A stretch of 64,000 nucleotides of DNA, from assembly GCF_014837165.1 (NCBI RefSeq), contig NZ_JACSPM010000001.1, positions 1,074,304 through 1,138,303 of the forward strand, written 5' to 3'. Of the stretch, positions 43,424-51,727 are shown one piece after another. Origin of the DNA: Microbacterium gallinarum. Lineage in GTDB: Bacteria; Actinomycetota; Actinomycetes; Actinomycetales; Microbacteriaceae. Both the position numbers and the translations under genes were made by a program. The notes under the pieces were generated by a model. That model was not told where the DNA came from, did not search any database, and saw only the letters and a list, made by a program, of their open reading frames with translations. The stretch's first letter is position 1. The number at the start of each line of letters is the position of its first letter.

Positions 43424-43823
43424 GCTTCTCGTCCCGGGCCTTCGCGCAGGTGGCGCACAGCCCGAAGATGTCGACGATGTGCTCGGCGTCGCGGAAGCCG
43501 TTGCGCTCGGCGGTCCGCTTGGCCCACTGCTCGACATCCGTCGCCTCGATCTCGACGGTGAGTCCGCAGCTGCGGCAGATCAGGTGGTGGTGGTGCCCGG
43601 TGCTGGTGCAGGCGCGGTAGAGCGCCTCGCCCTCGGGACTCTGCAGGGAGTCGGCGTCGCCCTGGGCCGCGAGGCCGGCGAGCGCCCGGTAGACGGTGGC
43701 CAGTCCGATGCCGGTGTTCTCGCCGCGCAGGGTCGCGTGAAGCGACTGCGCGCTGACGAATCCGCGGGCGTCGGCAAGCGCTTCGCGCACGCGTTCGCGC
43801 TGCCACGTGTTGCGCTGGACCAT
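43410..43823 (-). CDS. zur: Fur-family metalloregulator, probably Zur
   Basis: 137 residues. The winged helix (about 1-80) holds RVREALADARGFVSAQSLHA and GLATVYRALAGLAAQG. The sensing part has GHHHHLICRSCGLTVEIEA and the C-terminal GLCATCAKA, giving the two CxxC pairs for structural zinc. The neighbouring znuACB genes and the Zur-type box before znuA point to zinc rather than iron. The ATG lies seven bases after a TAGACT box, so the mRNA is probably leaderless. First gene of a four-gene overlapping unit. Confidence 0.9.
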   Translation of the reverse strand: MVQRNTWQRERVREALADARGFVSAQSLHATLRGENTGIGLATVYRALAGLAAQGDADSLQSPEGEALYRACTSTGHHHHLICRSCGLTVEIEATDVEQWAKRTAERNGFRDAEHIVDIFGLCATCAKARDEKRDAD

Positions 43824-43830
43824 AGGGGCA

Positions 43831-43836
43831 AGTCTA
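43831..43836 (-). promoter_or_regulatory. -10 box of zur (leaderless layout)
   Basis: TAGACT on the minus strand ends seven bases before the ATG at 43823. No Zur-type palindrome overlaps it. Confidence 0.55.
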
Positions 43837-43896
43837 CCGGCGGCCCCCTGAGCGCCGGCCGGACCCGCCCGCCCCCGGGTCGCGTGCGCCCCTGCT

Positions 43897-44039
43897 GCTC
43901 ACCTGTCGCAATGTGCCGCCCCGCACGGCGCTTCGTGACAAGTGAGCCCCCTGCTCACCCGGGCCCCGCTGCTGACCCCTGGCCTGCCGCTCACCTGTCG
44001 CAACGTGCCGCCCCGCACGGCGCTTCGTGACAGGCGAGC
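43897..44039. repeat. Two copies of a 51-bp imperfect palindrome
   Basis: Copies are at 43897-43947 and 43989-44039 and differ at three positions. Each starts GCTCACCTGTCGCAA, has the centre GCCGCCCCGCACGGC and ends in a GAGC that pairs with the start, so each copy folds into one long hairpin (about 17 of 22 pairs). They fill the gap between znuB and zur and may end the znu transcript. Confidence 0.8.
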
Positions 44040-44082
44040 GAAGGGGAGTCGGCGCTGAGCGGCCGGGTCAGTCGGCGTCGAT

Positions 44083-44946
44083 TCAGGCCGCGGAGCGGAC
44101 GACCCGGCCGCGCCGCGCGCCGATGCCGCGGCACACCAGGTAGATCACGAACGAGATCGTCGTGATGTACGGGCTCACCGGCAGGGTGCCCATGATCGCG
44201 AGCAGGATGCCGCCCACGGCCGACACGAACCCGAACAGCGCCGCGAGCACGGGCACCGACACCGGGCCGGTCGCGACGCGCATCGCGGCGGCCGCCGGGG
44301 TGACCAGCAGCGCCATCACGAGCAGAGCGCCGATGATGTGCACGGCGACGGCGACGATCAGCCCCAGCAGCACCATGAAGGCCAGCGACACCGCGGTCGT
44401 CGGCACACCACGCGCCGCGGCGGACTGCGGGTCGAGCGAGTCGAACCGCAGCGGTCGCCAGATGAGCAGCAGGCCCAGCAGGGCGACCGCGCTGATCACG
44501 ATGAGCCAGCCGAGCTGTCCCGACTGCACCGAGACGATCTGGCCGGTGAGCAGGCTGAACCGGTTGGCGCTGCGGCCGTCGTACAGAGACAGGAACAGGA
44601 TGCCGAGACCCAGCCCGAACGGCATGAGCACGCCGATGATCGAGTTGCGGTCCCGCGCCCGCGCGCCGAGCCAGCCGATGATCGCCGCGGCGAGGATCGA
44701 CCCCACGATCGACCCGGTGACGACGTCCACGCCGATGAGCAGCGCCGCCGCCGCACCCGCGAACGACAGCTCGCTGATGCCGTGCACGGCGAACGCCATG
44801 TCGCGCTGCATCACGAGAACGCCGATCAGACCGCCCACGAGGCCCAGCACCGCACCCGCCCACACCGAGTTCGACACAAGCACGAGGATGTCGCCGTACA
44901 CCGGCAGGCCACCGAACATCGCATCGGCGATGTCATCCCAGTTCAT
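44083..44946 (-). CDS. znuB: Zinc ABC transporter permease
   Basis: 287-residue membrane subunit of the ABC-3 family with about eight helices, including VWAGAVLGLVGGLIGVLVMQ, the GISELSFAGAAAALLIGVD segment typical of metal-ion permeases, and LLGLIVAVAVHIIGALLVMA. The ATG overlaps the znuC stop by ATGA. Metal specificity within the family (zinc or manganese) rests on the operon's Zur-type box and the His-rich binding protein. The two 51-bp palindromes follow the gene. Confidence 0.92.
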   Translation of the reverse strand: MNWDDIADAMFGGLPVYGDILVLVSNSVWAGAVLGLVGGLIGVLVMQRDMAFAVHGISELSFAGAAAALLIGVDVVTGSIVGSILAAAIIGWLGARARDRNSIIGVLMPFGLGLGILFLSLYDGRSANRFSLLTGQIVSVQSGQLGWLIVISAVALLGLLLIWRPLRFDSLDPQSAAARGVPTTAVSLAFMVLLGLIVAVAVHIIGALLVMALLVTPAAAAMRVATGPVSVPVLAALFGFVSAVGGILLAIMGTLPVSPYITTISFVIYLVCRGIGARRGRVVRSAA

Positions 44947-45764
44947 GCGTGGTCCTCGTCGTGGGCGTGATGGTGGTGGGATGCCTCGGCATCGGGCGCA
45001 CCGACGACGACCAGCCGGTCGCCGGCACGCAGCACGAACACCGGAGCGCCGTAGAGATCGGTGAGCACCCGGGAGTTCAGCACCTCGTCGGGCGTGCCGA
45101 GGGTGAAGCGCCCGTTCGCAAGGTAGAGGATGCGGTCGACCTTGCCCAGGACGGGGTTGATGTCATGCGTGACGAGCAGGACCGCAGCATCCTTCTCTCG
45201 CCGATGCCGGTCGATGAGGCCGATCACCGCCTGCTGGTTGGCCAGGTCGAGGCTCGTCAGCGGCTCGTCGCACAGCAGCAGGCCGGGCTCGTCGGCGAGC
45301 GCCTGGCCCGCGCGCAGCCGCTGCTGCTCGCCGCCGGACAGCTCGCCCACCGGCCGGTCGGCGAAGTCTCGCGCGCCCACGGCGTCGATCAGGGCATCCA
45401 CCCGCGCGTGGTCGCCGCGGCGCGGGATGGGCAGTCCGAACCGGTGGCCCGAGACGCCGAGGGTGACGAGGTCGCGCCCGCGCAGCGCGGTGTCGGGCGG
45501 CAGCGGCCGGCTCTGCGGCAGGTAGCCGACATGCCGGCTTCCCCGCTTGCGCACCGGCTCGCCGAGGACCGTGATCGACCCGGCACTCAGCGGCTCGAGT
45601 CCGAGGATCGCCCGCAGCAGCGTGGTCTTGCCCGATCCGCTCGGTCCGAGCACGGCGATCAGCTCGCCCGGCCGAACGGTCAGGTCGAGCCCGGCCCAGA
45701 GCTCGCGGTCGTCGCGGCGAAGTGCGGCGCCGCGGATCTCGAGGGCGGGGGCCGGGTCGCTCAC
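44943..45764 (-). CDS. znuC: Zinc ABC transporter ATP-binding protein
   Basis: 273 residues from the GTG whose GTGA overlaps the znuA stop. Walker A GPSGSGKTT is near residue 40, the signature is ELSGGEQQR, and Walker B is LLLCDEPLTSLD. The C terminus ends in ASHHHHAHDEDHA, a histidine tail that could hold zinc, unusual for the ATPase subunit. A longer frame to 45809 exists, but the overlap and lack of a ribosome-binding site favour this start. Confidence 0.92.
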   Translation of the reverse strand: MSDPAPALEIRGAALRRDDRELWAGLDLTVRPGELIAVLGPSGSGKTTLLRAILGLEPLSAGSITVLGEPVRKRGSRHVGYLPQSRPLPPDTALRGRDLVTLGVSGHRFGLPIPRRGDHARVDALIDAVGARDFADRPVGELSGGEQQRLRAGQALADEPGLLLCDEPLTSLDLANQQAVIGLIDRHRREKDAAVLLVTHDINPVLGKVDRILYLANGRFTLGTPDEVLNSRVLTDLYGAPVFVLRAGDRLVVVGAPDAEASHHHHAHDEDHA

Positions 45765-46756
45765 GACTCCAGCGCGCCGCTCAGCGCCTCGATGTTCGCC
45801 TGCATCCACGAGATGTAAGTCTGGCCCTCCGGGAGCGTTTCCGAGAACGCGACTCTCGGGATGCCGCGACCGTCCGCCTCGCCGACGATCTGCGCGGTCT
45901 CGGCCCCGGCGGTCTGCGTGTTGGTGATGACGAGCTTCACATCGCCGTCCTCGAAGCGGGCGATCGACTCGAGGAGCGTCGCGGGCGCGACATCCTGTCC
46001 CTCTTCCACCGCCTCGGTGAAGGCATCGGGCGTGACGTTCGCGAGACCGGCGGCCGCGATGAGGTAGGCGGGCACGGGCTCGGTGACGAACACCTCGGCG
46101 CCTTCGTGCGCACCCGCGATGTCGGCCAGCGAGGCCTCGAGGCCCTCGACCTCGGCGACGAACGCCTCGGCGTTGGCGGCGAAGACGTCGGCGTTGTCGG
46201 GATCGAGCTCTGCGAGCTCGGCGGCGATGCCCTCCGCGAGGTGCGCGACCGTGTGCGGGTCGTACCAGACGTGCTCATTGAAGCCCTCGACGTGGTCGTG
46301 GCCCTCGTGATCGTGACCCTCGTGGTCGGCGTGGTCCTCCGCCTCGCCGGCCGACTCGGCGTCGTGGCCCTCGTTCTCGGGCCAGTCGTGCGAGTACTCG
46401 ACGGCCGTCACCACGGGTGCCTCGGCGTCGCTGGACTCGATCAGCGCGTCGATGAACGCGTCGTAGCCACCGCCGTTCTCGATGATGACGTCGGCCTTCG
46501 CCACAGCGAGCTGGTCACGCGCGCTCGGCTCGAAGGAGTGCGGATCCTGCGACTCGTTCGTGACGATCGACGTCACCTCCACGAGGTCGCCGCCGAGCTC
46601 CTCTGCGATCTGTCCGTAGACGTTCGTCGACGCGACGACGGCTACCCCGCCGTCACCGCCGTCGCCCGCGGCTGTACCGCCTGCACAGCCTGCCAGGGAG
46701 AGAGCGGATGCCGCGGCCAGGCCGAGCACGATCAGCGAACGTCGGGGGGAGGTCAT
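45761..46756 (-). CDS. znuA: Zinc ABC transporter substrate-binding lipoprotein
   Basis: 331 residues, lipobox LAGC (Cys23). The cluster A-I fold is indicated by VVASTNVYGQIAEELGGDLV and DPHSFEPSARD. A His/Asp/Glu-rich loop around residues 120-150 (EDHADHEGHDHEGHDH) precedes NEHVWYDPHTV, which supplies zinc ligands. Such a loop is typical of ZnuA and favours zinc over manganese. A TACAGT box ends six bases before the ATG, and a Zur-type palindrome lies just upstream of it. First gene of znuA-znuC-znuB. Confidence 0.94.
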   Translation of the reverse strand: MTSPRRSLIVLGLAAASALSLAGCAGGTAAGDGGDGGVAVVASTNVYGQIAEELGGDLVEVTSIVTNESQDPHSFEPSARDQLAVAKADVIIENGGGYDAFIDALIESSDAEAPVVTAVEYSHDWPENEGHDAESAGEAEDHADHEGHDHEGHDHVEGFNEHVWYDPHTVAHLAEGIAAELAELDPDNADVFAANAEAFVAEVEGLEASLADIAGAHEGAEVFVTEPVPAYLIAAAGLANVTPDAFTEAVEEGQDVAPATLLESIARFEDGDVKLVITNTQTAGAETAQIVGEADGRGIPRVAFSETLPEGQTYISWMQANIEALSGALES

Positions 46757-46762
46757 GCCTCC

Positions 46763-46768
46763 ACTGTA
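46763..46768 (-). promoter_or_regulatory. -10 box of the znuA operon (leaderless layout)
   Basis: TACAGT on the minus strand ends six bases before the ATG of znuA; the spacer reads GGAGGC, so a ribosome-binding-like sequence is also present. Confidence 0.6.
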
Positions 46769-46775
46769 ACGCTAT

Positions 46776-46790
46776 TGATAATCGTTCTCA
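46776..46790. promoter_or_regulatory. Zur-type box upstream of znuA
   Basis: TGATAATCGTTCTCA fits the actinobacterial Zur palindrome TGAAAATCATTTTCA at 12 of 15 positions. It begins eight bases upstream of the -10 box, in the -35 spacer region. Confidence 0.75.
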
Positions 46791-47087
46791 AACCAGCTCT
46801 GCGGGTCGATGTCAACGCCGGGACCGGTCCTCAGTTGTGACGCGTACTGATACATGCTTCGGATCTGTCGCATATGGTCCAGCGATTCAGCGCGACCGCC
46901 GAACCGGTTAATGGCGGCGGATCGTCAAATTATGTGCTCCGGTGCGGAGGCGAGATCGGAAAGGACTGAGTTCCGTGTCGAGCATCAGTCTTCGTTGCGC
47001 TGAGACCCCTGCGCCCGTACGAACCGACGGAAAACGTCATTCTTCTCAGAATCTCAGTGGCCTCGGCGATGTGGTCGCGGTGCGGCT
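46791..47087. other. Intergenic region, lower GC, no gene seen
   Basis: With the Zur box region, about 330 bp separate znuA and the next gene. The sequence is visibly more A/T-rich than its surroundings (for example AATTATGTGC and GAAAACGTCATTCTTCTCAG), and no open frame has supporting signals. It marks the left edge of an atypical patch. Confidence 0.5.
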
Positions 47088-47654
47088 CTAAGAGCGCGGC
47101 GGCCCGGGAGAGACATTTTGGAGGGCACTCGCGTCATCGACAGCGTCCCTGCGTAGTGCAAGCACGATTGCCTGAAGGAACGCGCTGAGAACCAGCCAGC
47201 CGAGCGCCGCCACAGCGGCGATGAATATCCAGCCGCCCTCACCCCATGGCTGCGGCCCACTCGCGGTTGCAAAGACGATCCACGGGATCGCCCCTGTCAC
47301 AGCAGCCGTCGCCGACAACCACACCGACCGCAAGAGAGGGTCAGGTCGTGATGCAGTCCTTGCGACAGTGGTCGAGACTAGTCCGGCGACGAGTGCAAAT
47401 ACCGGGGCGACGCAGACCACCGCTGTACCGATCCATCCGAGCGCGAGCGCTGCCGCCGAGCGGGGGGCGCAGGAAAGCAGCAGCGGCGTAAACGTGTATT
47501 CAACGTCAAAGCAGCGCCCCTGCCAGAGCACGTACGCCGCGAACGTTGCCACGCACAGTTGCGTAAGCACGCCAAGCCATAGCGCCACCCACCCCGCTCG
47601 GACAAGAGCGAGGTGGGTGGCGACGGTGGTCAAAATCCTGCGCCGCATGTCCAA
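47088..47654 (-). CDS. Four-helix membrane protein, function unknown
   Basis: 188 residues; an internal start at 47648 (MRRRILTT) is equally possible. Helices are predicted at about 21-46, 66-92, 105-128 and 137-164, with a loop CFDVEYTFTPLLLSCAPRS carrying two cysteines. No family is recognised. It overlaps the 3' end of the broken secreted-protein gene by 25 bp, so the two were probably cotranscribed. Codon use is less GC-rich than the flanks. Confidence 0.5.
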   Translation of the reverse strand: MDMRRRILTTVATHLALVRAGWVALWLGVLTQLCVATFAAYVLWQGRCFDVEYTFTPLLLSCAPRSAAALALGWIGTAVVCVAPVFALVAGLVSTTVARTASRPDPLLRSVWLSATAAVTGAIPWIVFATASGPQPWGEGGWIFIAAVAALGWLVLSAFLQAIVLALRRDAVDDASALQNVSPGPPRS

Positions 47655-48892
47655 CGGGAGGCGGGATCAGCGCCGAATCCGCCCGAGTACCAGCACAGGG
47701 ACGGAGCCTTCCAGCCCCGCCCGTTGTTTAGCACCACACGGGACGATGAGGGCCCGGGCCCGGGATAGGAACCAGGGGTGACGCCCATGCAGTCCATCAG
47801 CGGCATAGTCGGGTTCACCTCACAGTGGAGTCGATTGACTGGTTGAACGATTGCACCAACGACACTCTGCGTATCGCTGCCCCGCTCGGGATAGTACGAG
47901 ATCACGAGCGAGTTCTGTCCCCAATCATCCATCGGCATCGCCCAGGGGTTGGCCATCCCCACCGCAATCGTGCTCACATTGCAAGGATCGCTGAGGTCGT
48001 TGAAGTCGCCATACATTCCCAAGTTGGCGGGCGCGGCAACCAGGTTGGGTCCGACGATGACGAGAGCCGTCCACGTGTACGGCCGCGTAGACGCGACCGC
48101 CCAATCCTTGTAGTACGTGGACGTGGTGCCGCAGAACGGGCGGAACCCTGTGTAGTCGTCGCCGTACGGGTTTAGGTTCGGCCGCGTGGTGGTGTAGAAG
48201 TCGAACTGGAACTCCATTCCCCAGTGGTCGGCCATCACGACAGGCGATGCGAACGGTGCGTCGCCCCACCAGTAATACTTCCCGACGATGCTCAAGTTGT
48301 CCGAGCCCAGCGGCTCAATCATGGCCTCGACATCGTTTGGCTGCCAGGTCGAGGCCGCGGACCGCGGGGACGCCCCCAGCGCTCGGTCAACATCCTCGCG
48401 GGGCTGCACGTAGGCAGGGTCTGGATCAGCGTCTGGTGCGTCGAACTTGGGCAAGTCCTCGCCCAGGATCGCCGTGCTCGTGCGATTCGCCGCTGTCTCG
48501 ACATCCTCGCCCCTTAGATACGCGTGCGTCACTTCCGGGACAGTGCCGGTCTTCGACTCGACATCATCCAGAAACTGTTCGACTGACAGACCATCCGTTG
48601 GGAAGAAGTCACCGACGATTGAGTCGCTGAGCAGGTGGTAACCCTGAACGGGCGCGCCATCAACCACAGTTACGGTCAGCGCGGATTCCAGGGAAACCGG
48701 ATGGGCAAACGCCACCGACTCGAAGGTCGGCGCGGCAGGCGGTTGCTCCGCGGTCGTCGTGACAGCCACAGACGTTTCGAGCGCGTCATCGGCGCTCGCG
48801 GATGCGCTGGTACCTTACGCAACCAGTGAGCACACGGCTACCGCAGCGACAGCGACCTGAACTCGGCGTCTATTTGGTGTACTCCACTCCAT
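47630..48892 (-). pseudogene. Secreted protein gene broken by an in-frame stop in the signal peptide
   Basis: The frame starts at ATG 48892 with AGGAG five bases upstream and encodes MEWSTPNRRR followed by the hydrophobic VQVAVAAVAVCSLVA. The 26th codon is TAA (48815-48817). The same frame then continues GTSASASADDALE and runs 394 more codons to the stop at 47630. Without the TAA this would be a normal signal peptide and a mature protein of about 380 residues, with pairs of cysteines (FCGTT, PCNVS, HCEVN, DCMGV, LCWYS, TCGAG). Reinitiation at GTG 48769 would give 379 residues without export. A sequencing error is the alternative. No family is recognised. Confidence 0.75.
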
Positions 48893-49191
48893 AACATCTC
48901 CTATCCATAGGGACTTGGGCTAGTGGCGGCGACGGTGTCGGCAACCGTTTCCCAAGTGGCACCAAGCTAAGCGCTGCGCGCATTGGCGCGATGTAGGAAC
49001 AAAGGGGGACAGGGACCCCTATTGCCGTTCCTGGCGCGCGGAGATCTCGCGCGGCGCCTGTCCTCAAGACCAAGTGCCTGCGCCACTGGGGGACGGGTGA
49101 CCGCGCTTGACGGCCATGTGAATAGCCCAAAGGAGGACAACTGTGAAGAGCCCGCAACCGTTAGTTACCGCATCTCGGCAGACGTCGAACA
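48893..49191. other. Intergenic region with an orphan ribosome-binding site and start codon
   Basis: No full gene is seen. AAAGGAGGA at 49129-49137 followed six bases later by GTG (49143) is an ideal translation start, but the frame ends after 33 codons at 49244, having run into the antisense 3' end of the E2 gene. This looks like the first codons of a gene whose body was lost. Confidence 0.55.
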
Positions 49192-50559
49192 TCAGTCGAG
49201 CAGGAGGGCGGGCTCCTCGAGGATCGACGCGACGTCGGCGATGAAGCGCGACATGCCGTCGCCGTCGACCACGCGGTGGTCGAACGAGCCGGCGACCGTC
49301 GTCACGAAGCGGGGGCGCACCTCGCCGTCGACGACCCACGGCTTCTGACGGATCGTGCCCAGCGCCACGATGCCCGACTCGCCGGGATTGATGATCGGGG
49401 TGCCCGCGTCCATGCCGAAGACGCCGATGTTCGTGATCGTGATCGTGCCGTGCTGCTGATCGGCCGGCGTCGTCTTGCCGTCTCGCGCCGTCTGCGTGAG
49501 CTTCTCGAGCGCTCGGGCGAGCTCGCGCATCGAGAGGTCCTGCGCATCCTTGATGTTCGGCACCAGCAGCCCGCGCGGTGTCGCGGCCGCGATGCCGAGG
49601 TTGACGTAGCGGCGCACGCGGATCTCGGCGCCGTTCTCGCCGTCGACCCACGCCGCGTTCACCATCGGTGTGCGTCGCGCGGCCCAGATCACGGCGCGCG
49701 CCATGATGAGCAGCGGCGAAACGCGCACGTCGGCGAAGTCGGGCGAGGCCTTGAGCCGCTTGACGAGCTCCATCGTGCGTGTGGCGTCGACGTCGGTCCA
49801 CACCGAGACGTGCGGCGCCGAGTAGGCGGACTGCACCATCGCCGTCGAGGTCGCCTTGCGCACGCCCTTGACGGCGATCGTCTCCTCGCGGCCGGCTGCG
49901 TCGCGGGCCGGTGCCGCCGGGGCGGCAGTTGCCGGACGGGATGCCGCGACCGGAATCGTCTCCTCGCGCACGTCGCCCCACGCGGGCGTCTCGATGTTGC
50001 GGAAGACGCTGGCCTGCGACGCGTGCTTCACGACGTCGTCGCGGGTCACCTCGCCGGCAGGGCCGGTGGGCGCGACCGCGGTGAGGTCGACGCCGAGGTC
50101 GCGCGCGAGCTTGCGGATCGGGGGCTTGGCGACGACGCCGACGGATGCCTCGACCCGCTGCTGTGCGGTGGCGGGAGGCTTGCGGCGGCGCGACTGGACG
50201 GGTCCGCCCGTGCCGTAGCCGACCAGGACCGCGCCCTCGCCCTCGCCCTCGCCGGCGGGCGCATCGGCCGGGGCGCCGTGCTCGGACTGTCCGACCGTGG
50301 CCGGGCCTGCGGCATCCGCTCCCGCTGTGATCGTGATGATCGGCGCGCCGACGTTCACGGTCTCGCCCTCTCCGACGAGCAGGTCGCCGACCGTGCCCGC
50401 GAAGGGCGACGGCAGCTCGACGAGCGACTTGGCGGTCTCGATCTCGACGAGGACGTCGTTGACCGCGACGGTGTCGCCGGGCGCGACGTGCCACGACACG
50501 ATCTCGGCCTCGGTGAGGCCTTCACCGACATCGGGGAGGACGAACGTCTGGGTGCTCAT
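49192..50559 (-). CDS. bkdC: Branched-chain 2-oxoacid dehydrogenase E2 (dihydrolipoyl acyltransferase)
   Basis: 455 residues. The lipoyl domain is at 1-80, with the lysine in [12 protein letters not shown]. An acidic/Gly linker ([10 protein letters not shown]) and a peripheral-subunit-binding domain ([20 protein letters not shown]) follow, and the catalytic domain starts near residue 230. The active site is [14 protein letters not shown]. The enzyme moves acyl groups from E1 to CoA. It is separated from E1-beta by 184 bp with a hairpin, unlike the overlapping upstream genes. No lipoamide dehydrogenase (E3) gene is in the window. Confidence 0.93.
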   Translation of the reverse strand: MSTQTFVLPDVGEGLTEAEIVSWHVAPGDTVAVNDVLVEIETAKSLVELPSPFAGTVGDLLVGEGETVNVGAPIITITAGADAAGPATVGQSEHGAPADAPAGEGEGEGAVLVGYGTGGPVQSRRRKPPATAQQRVEASVGVVAKPPIRKLARDLGVDLTAVAPTGPAGEVTRDDVVKHASQASVFRNIETPAWGDVREETIPVAASRPATAAPAAPARDAAGREETIAVKGVRKATSTAMVQSAYSAPHVSVWTDVDATRTMELVKRLKASPDFADVRVSPLLIMARAVIWAARRTPMVNAAWVDGENGAEIRVRRYVNLGIAAATPRGLLVPNIKDAQDLSMRELARALEKLTQTARDGKTTPADQQHGTITITNIGVFGMDAGTPIINPGESGIVALGTIRQKPWVVDGEVRPRFVTTVAGSFDHRVVDGDGMSRFIADVASILEEPALLLD

Positions 50560-50638
50560 GTGCGGTCCTTTCGAAGCATCCGCTCGTCGTGCTCTCCGCC
50601 GCGGCCGCCGCGCTGTTCGCGAGACGACGAAATCGTGT

Positions 50639-50667
50639 CGAGACGGCGTCTGCTGCACGCCGTCTCG
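50639..50667. other. Perfect hairpin between E1-beta and E2
   Basis: CGAGACGGCGT (50639-50649) and ACGCCGTCTCG (50657-50667) pair over 11 bp around CTGCTGC, within a longer region that also contains GCGAGACGA and TCGTCGCGC arms. No T tract follows on the minus strand. It may be a processing site, partial terminator or a repeat. Confidence 0.55.
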
Positions 50668-50743
50668 TCGCGCGAATGCTGTCTCGTGGGGTGGAGCGGA
50701 GCGGAGGAGGGCATGGGGGCGGGGCGGATGCGGGGGCGGGGGG

Positions 50744-51727
50744 TCAGTAGGCGAGGGAGCGGTCGACGGCTTCGAGGATGCGGTCGGCGTCGGGCAGGTA
50801 CGTGCCCTCGAGCTTGGCGGGCGGGAACGGCACGTCGAAGCCCGACACCCGAAGGACGGGAGCCTCGAGAGCGTAGAAGGCGCGCTCCATGACGGTCGCC
50901 GCGACCTCGCCGCCCAGGCTCGCGAAGCCGGGCGCCTCCTGCGCGTAGACCATGCGGCCGGTGCGGCGGACGGAGTCGAGGATCGGCCCGTAGTCGATGG
51001 GCGACAGCGAGCGCACGTCGACGACCTCGCAGCTCGTGCCCTCGCTCTCGGCGAGCGCCGCCGCCTGCAGCAGCGTCGTCACCATCGCGCCGTGGCCGAC
51101 GAGCGTGACGTCGGTGCCGCGGCGCACGATCCGACTCGCATGCAACGGCAGCGCGCGCGACGTCGTGTCGACCTCGCCCTTCTGCCAGTACTTGCTCTTC
51201 GGCTCGAGGAAGATCACGGGGTCGGGCGAGGCGATGGCGTCCTGGATCATCCAGTACGCGTCGTTCGCCGTCGACGGGCTGACCACTCGCAGCCCTGGCG
51301 TGTGGGCGAAGTAGGCCTCGGGGCTCTCCTGGTGGTGCTCGACGGCGCCGATGTGGCCGCCGTACGGGATGCGGATCACCACGGGCATCTGCAGTGCACC
51401 CTCGTGGCGGTTCGTGAACTTCGCGAGCTGCGACGTGATCTGGTCGAAGGCGGGGAACACGAAACCGTCGAACTGGATCTCGCACACGGGCCGGAACCCG
51501 GCCATGGCGAGCCCGATCGCGGTGCCGACGATGCCGGACTCGGCCAGCGGGGTGTCGAGCACGCGGCGGTCGCCGAACTCGGCCTGCAGCCCCTCGGTCA
51601 CGCGGAACACGCCGCCGAGCTTGCCGATGTCCTCGCCCATGAGCAGCACGCGGTCGCTGCCGGCGAGCGCTGCGCGCAGACCCGCGTTGAGCGCACGGCT
51701 GATGGGCATGGTGGTCACGTCGCTCAC
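50744..51727 (-). CDS. bkdB: Branched-chain 2-oxoacid dehydrogenase E1 beta subunit
   Basis: 327 residues from the GTG whose GTGA overlaps the E1-alpha stop. [18 protein letters not shown] and [20 protein letters not shown] carry the thiamine-diphosphate Glu region, with [14 protein letters not shown] and [12 protein letters not shown] downstream. It forms the heterotetrameric E1 with the alpha subunit. The similarity is to BCKDHB rather than to pyruvate dehydrogenase beta, though substrate range overlaps. Confidence 0.93.
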   Translation of the reverse strand: MSDVTTMPISRALNAGLRAALAGSDRVLLMGEDIGKLGGVFRVTEGLQAEFGDRRVLDTPLAESGIVGTAIGLAMAGFRPVCEIQFDGFVFPAFDQITSQLAKFTNRHEGALQMPVVIRIPYGGHIGAVEHHQESPEAYFAHTPGLRVVSPSTANDAYWMIQDAIASPDPVIFLEPKSKYWQKGEVDTTSRALPLHASRIVRRGTDVTLVGHGAMVTTLLQAAALAESEGTSCEVVDVRSLSPIDYGPILDSVRRTGRMVYAQEAPGFASLGGEVAATVMERAFYALEAPVLRVSGFDVPFPPAKLEGTYLPDADRILEAVDRSLAY

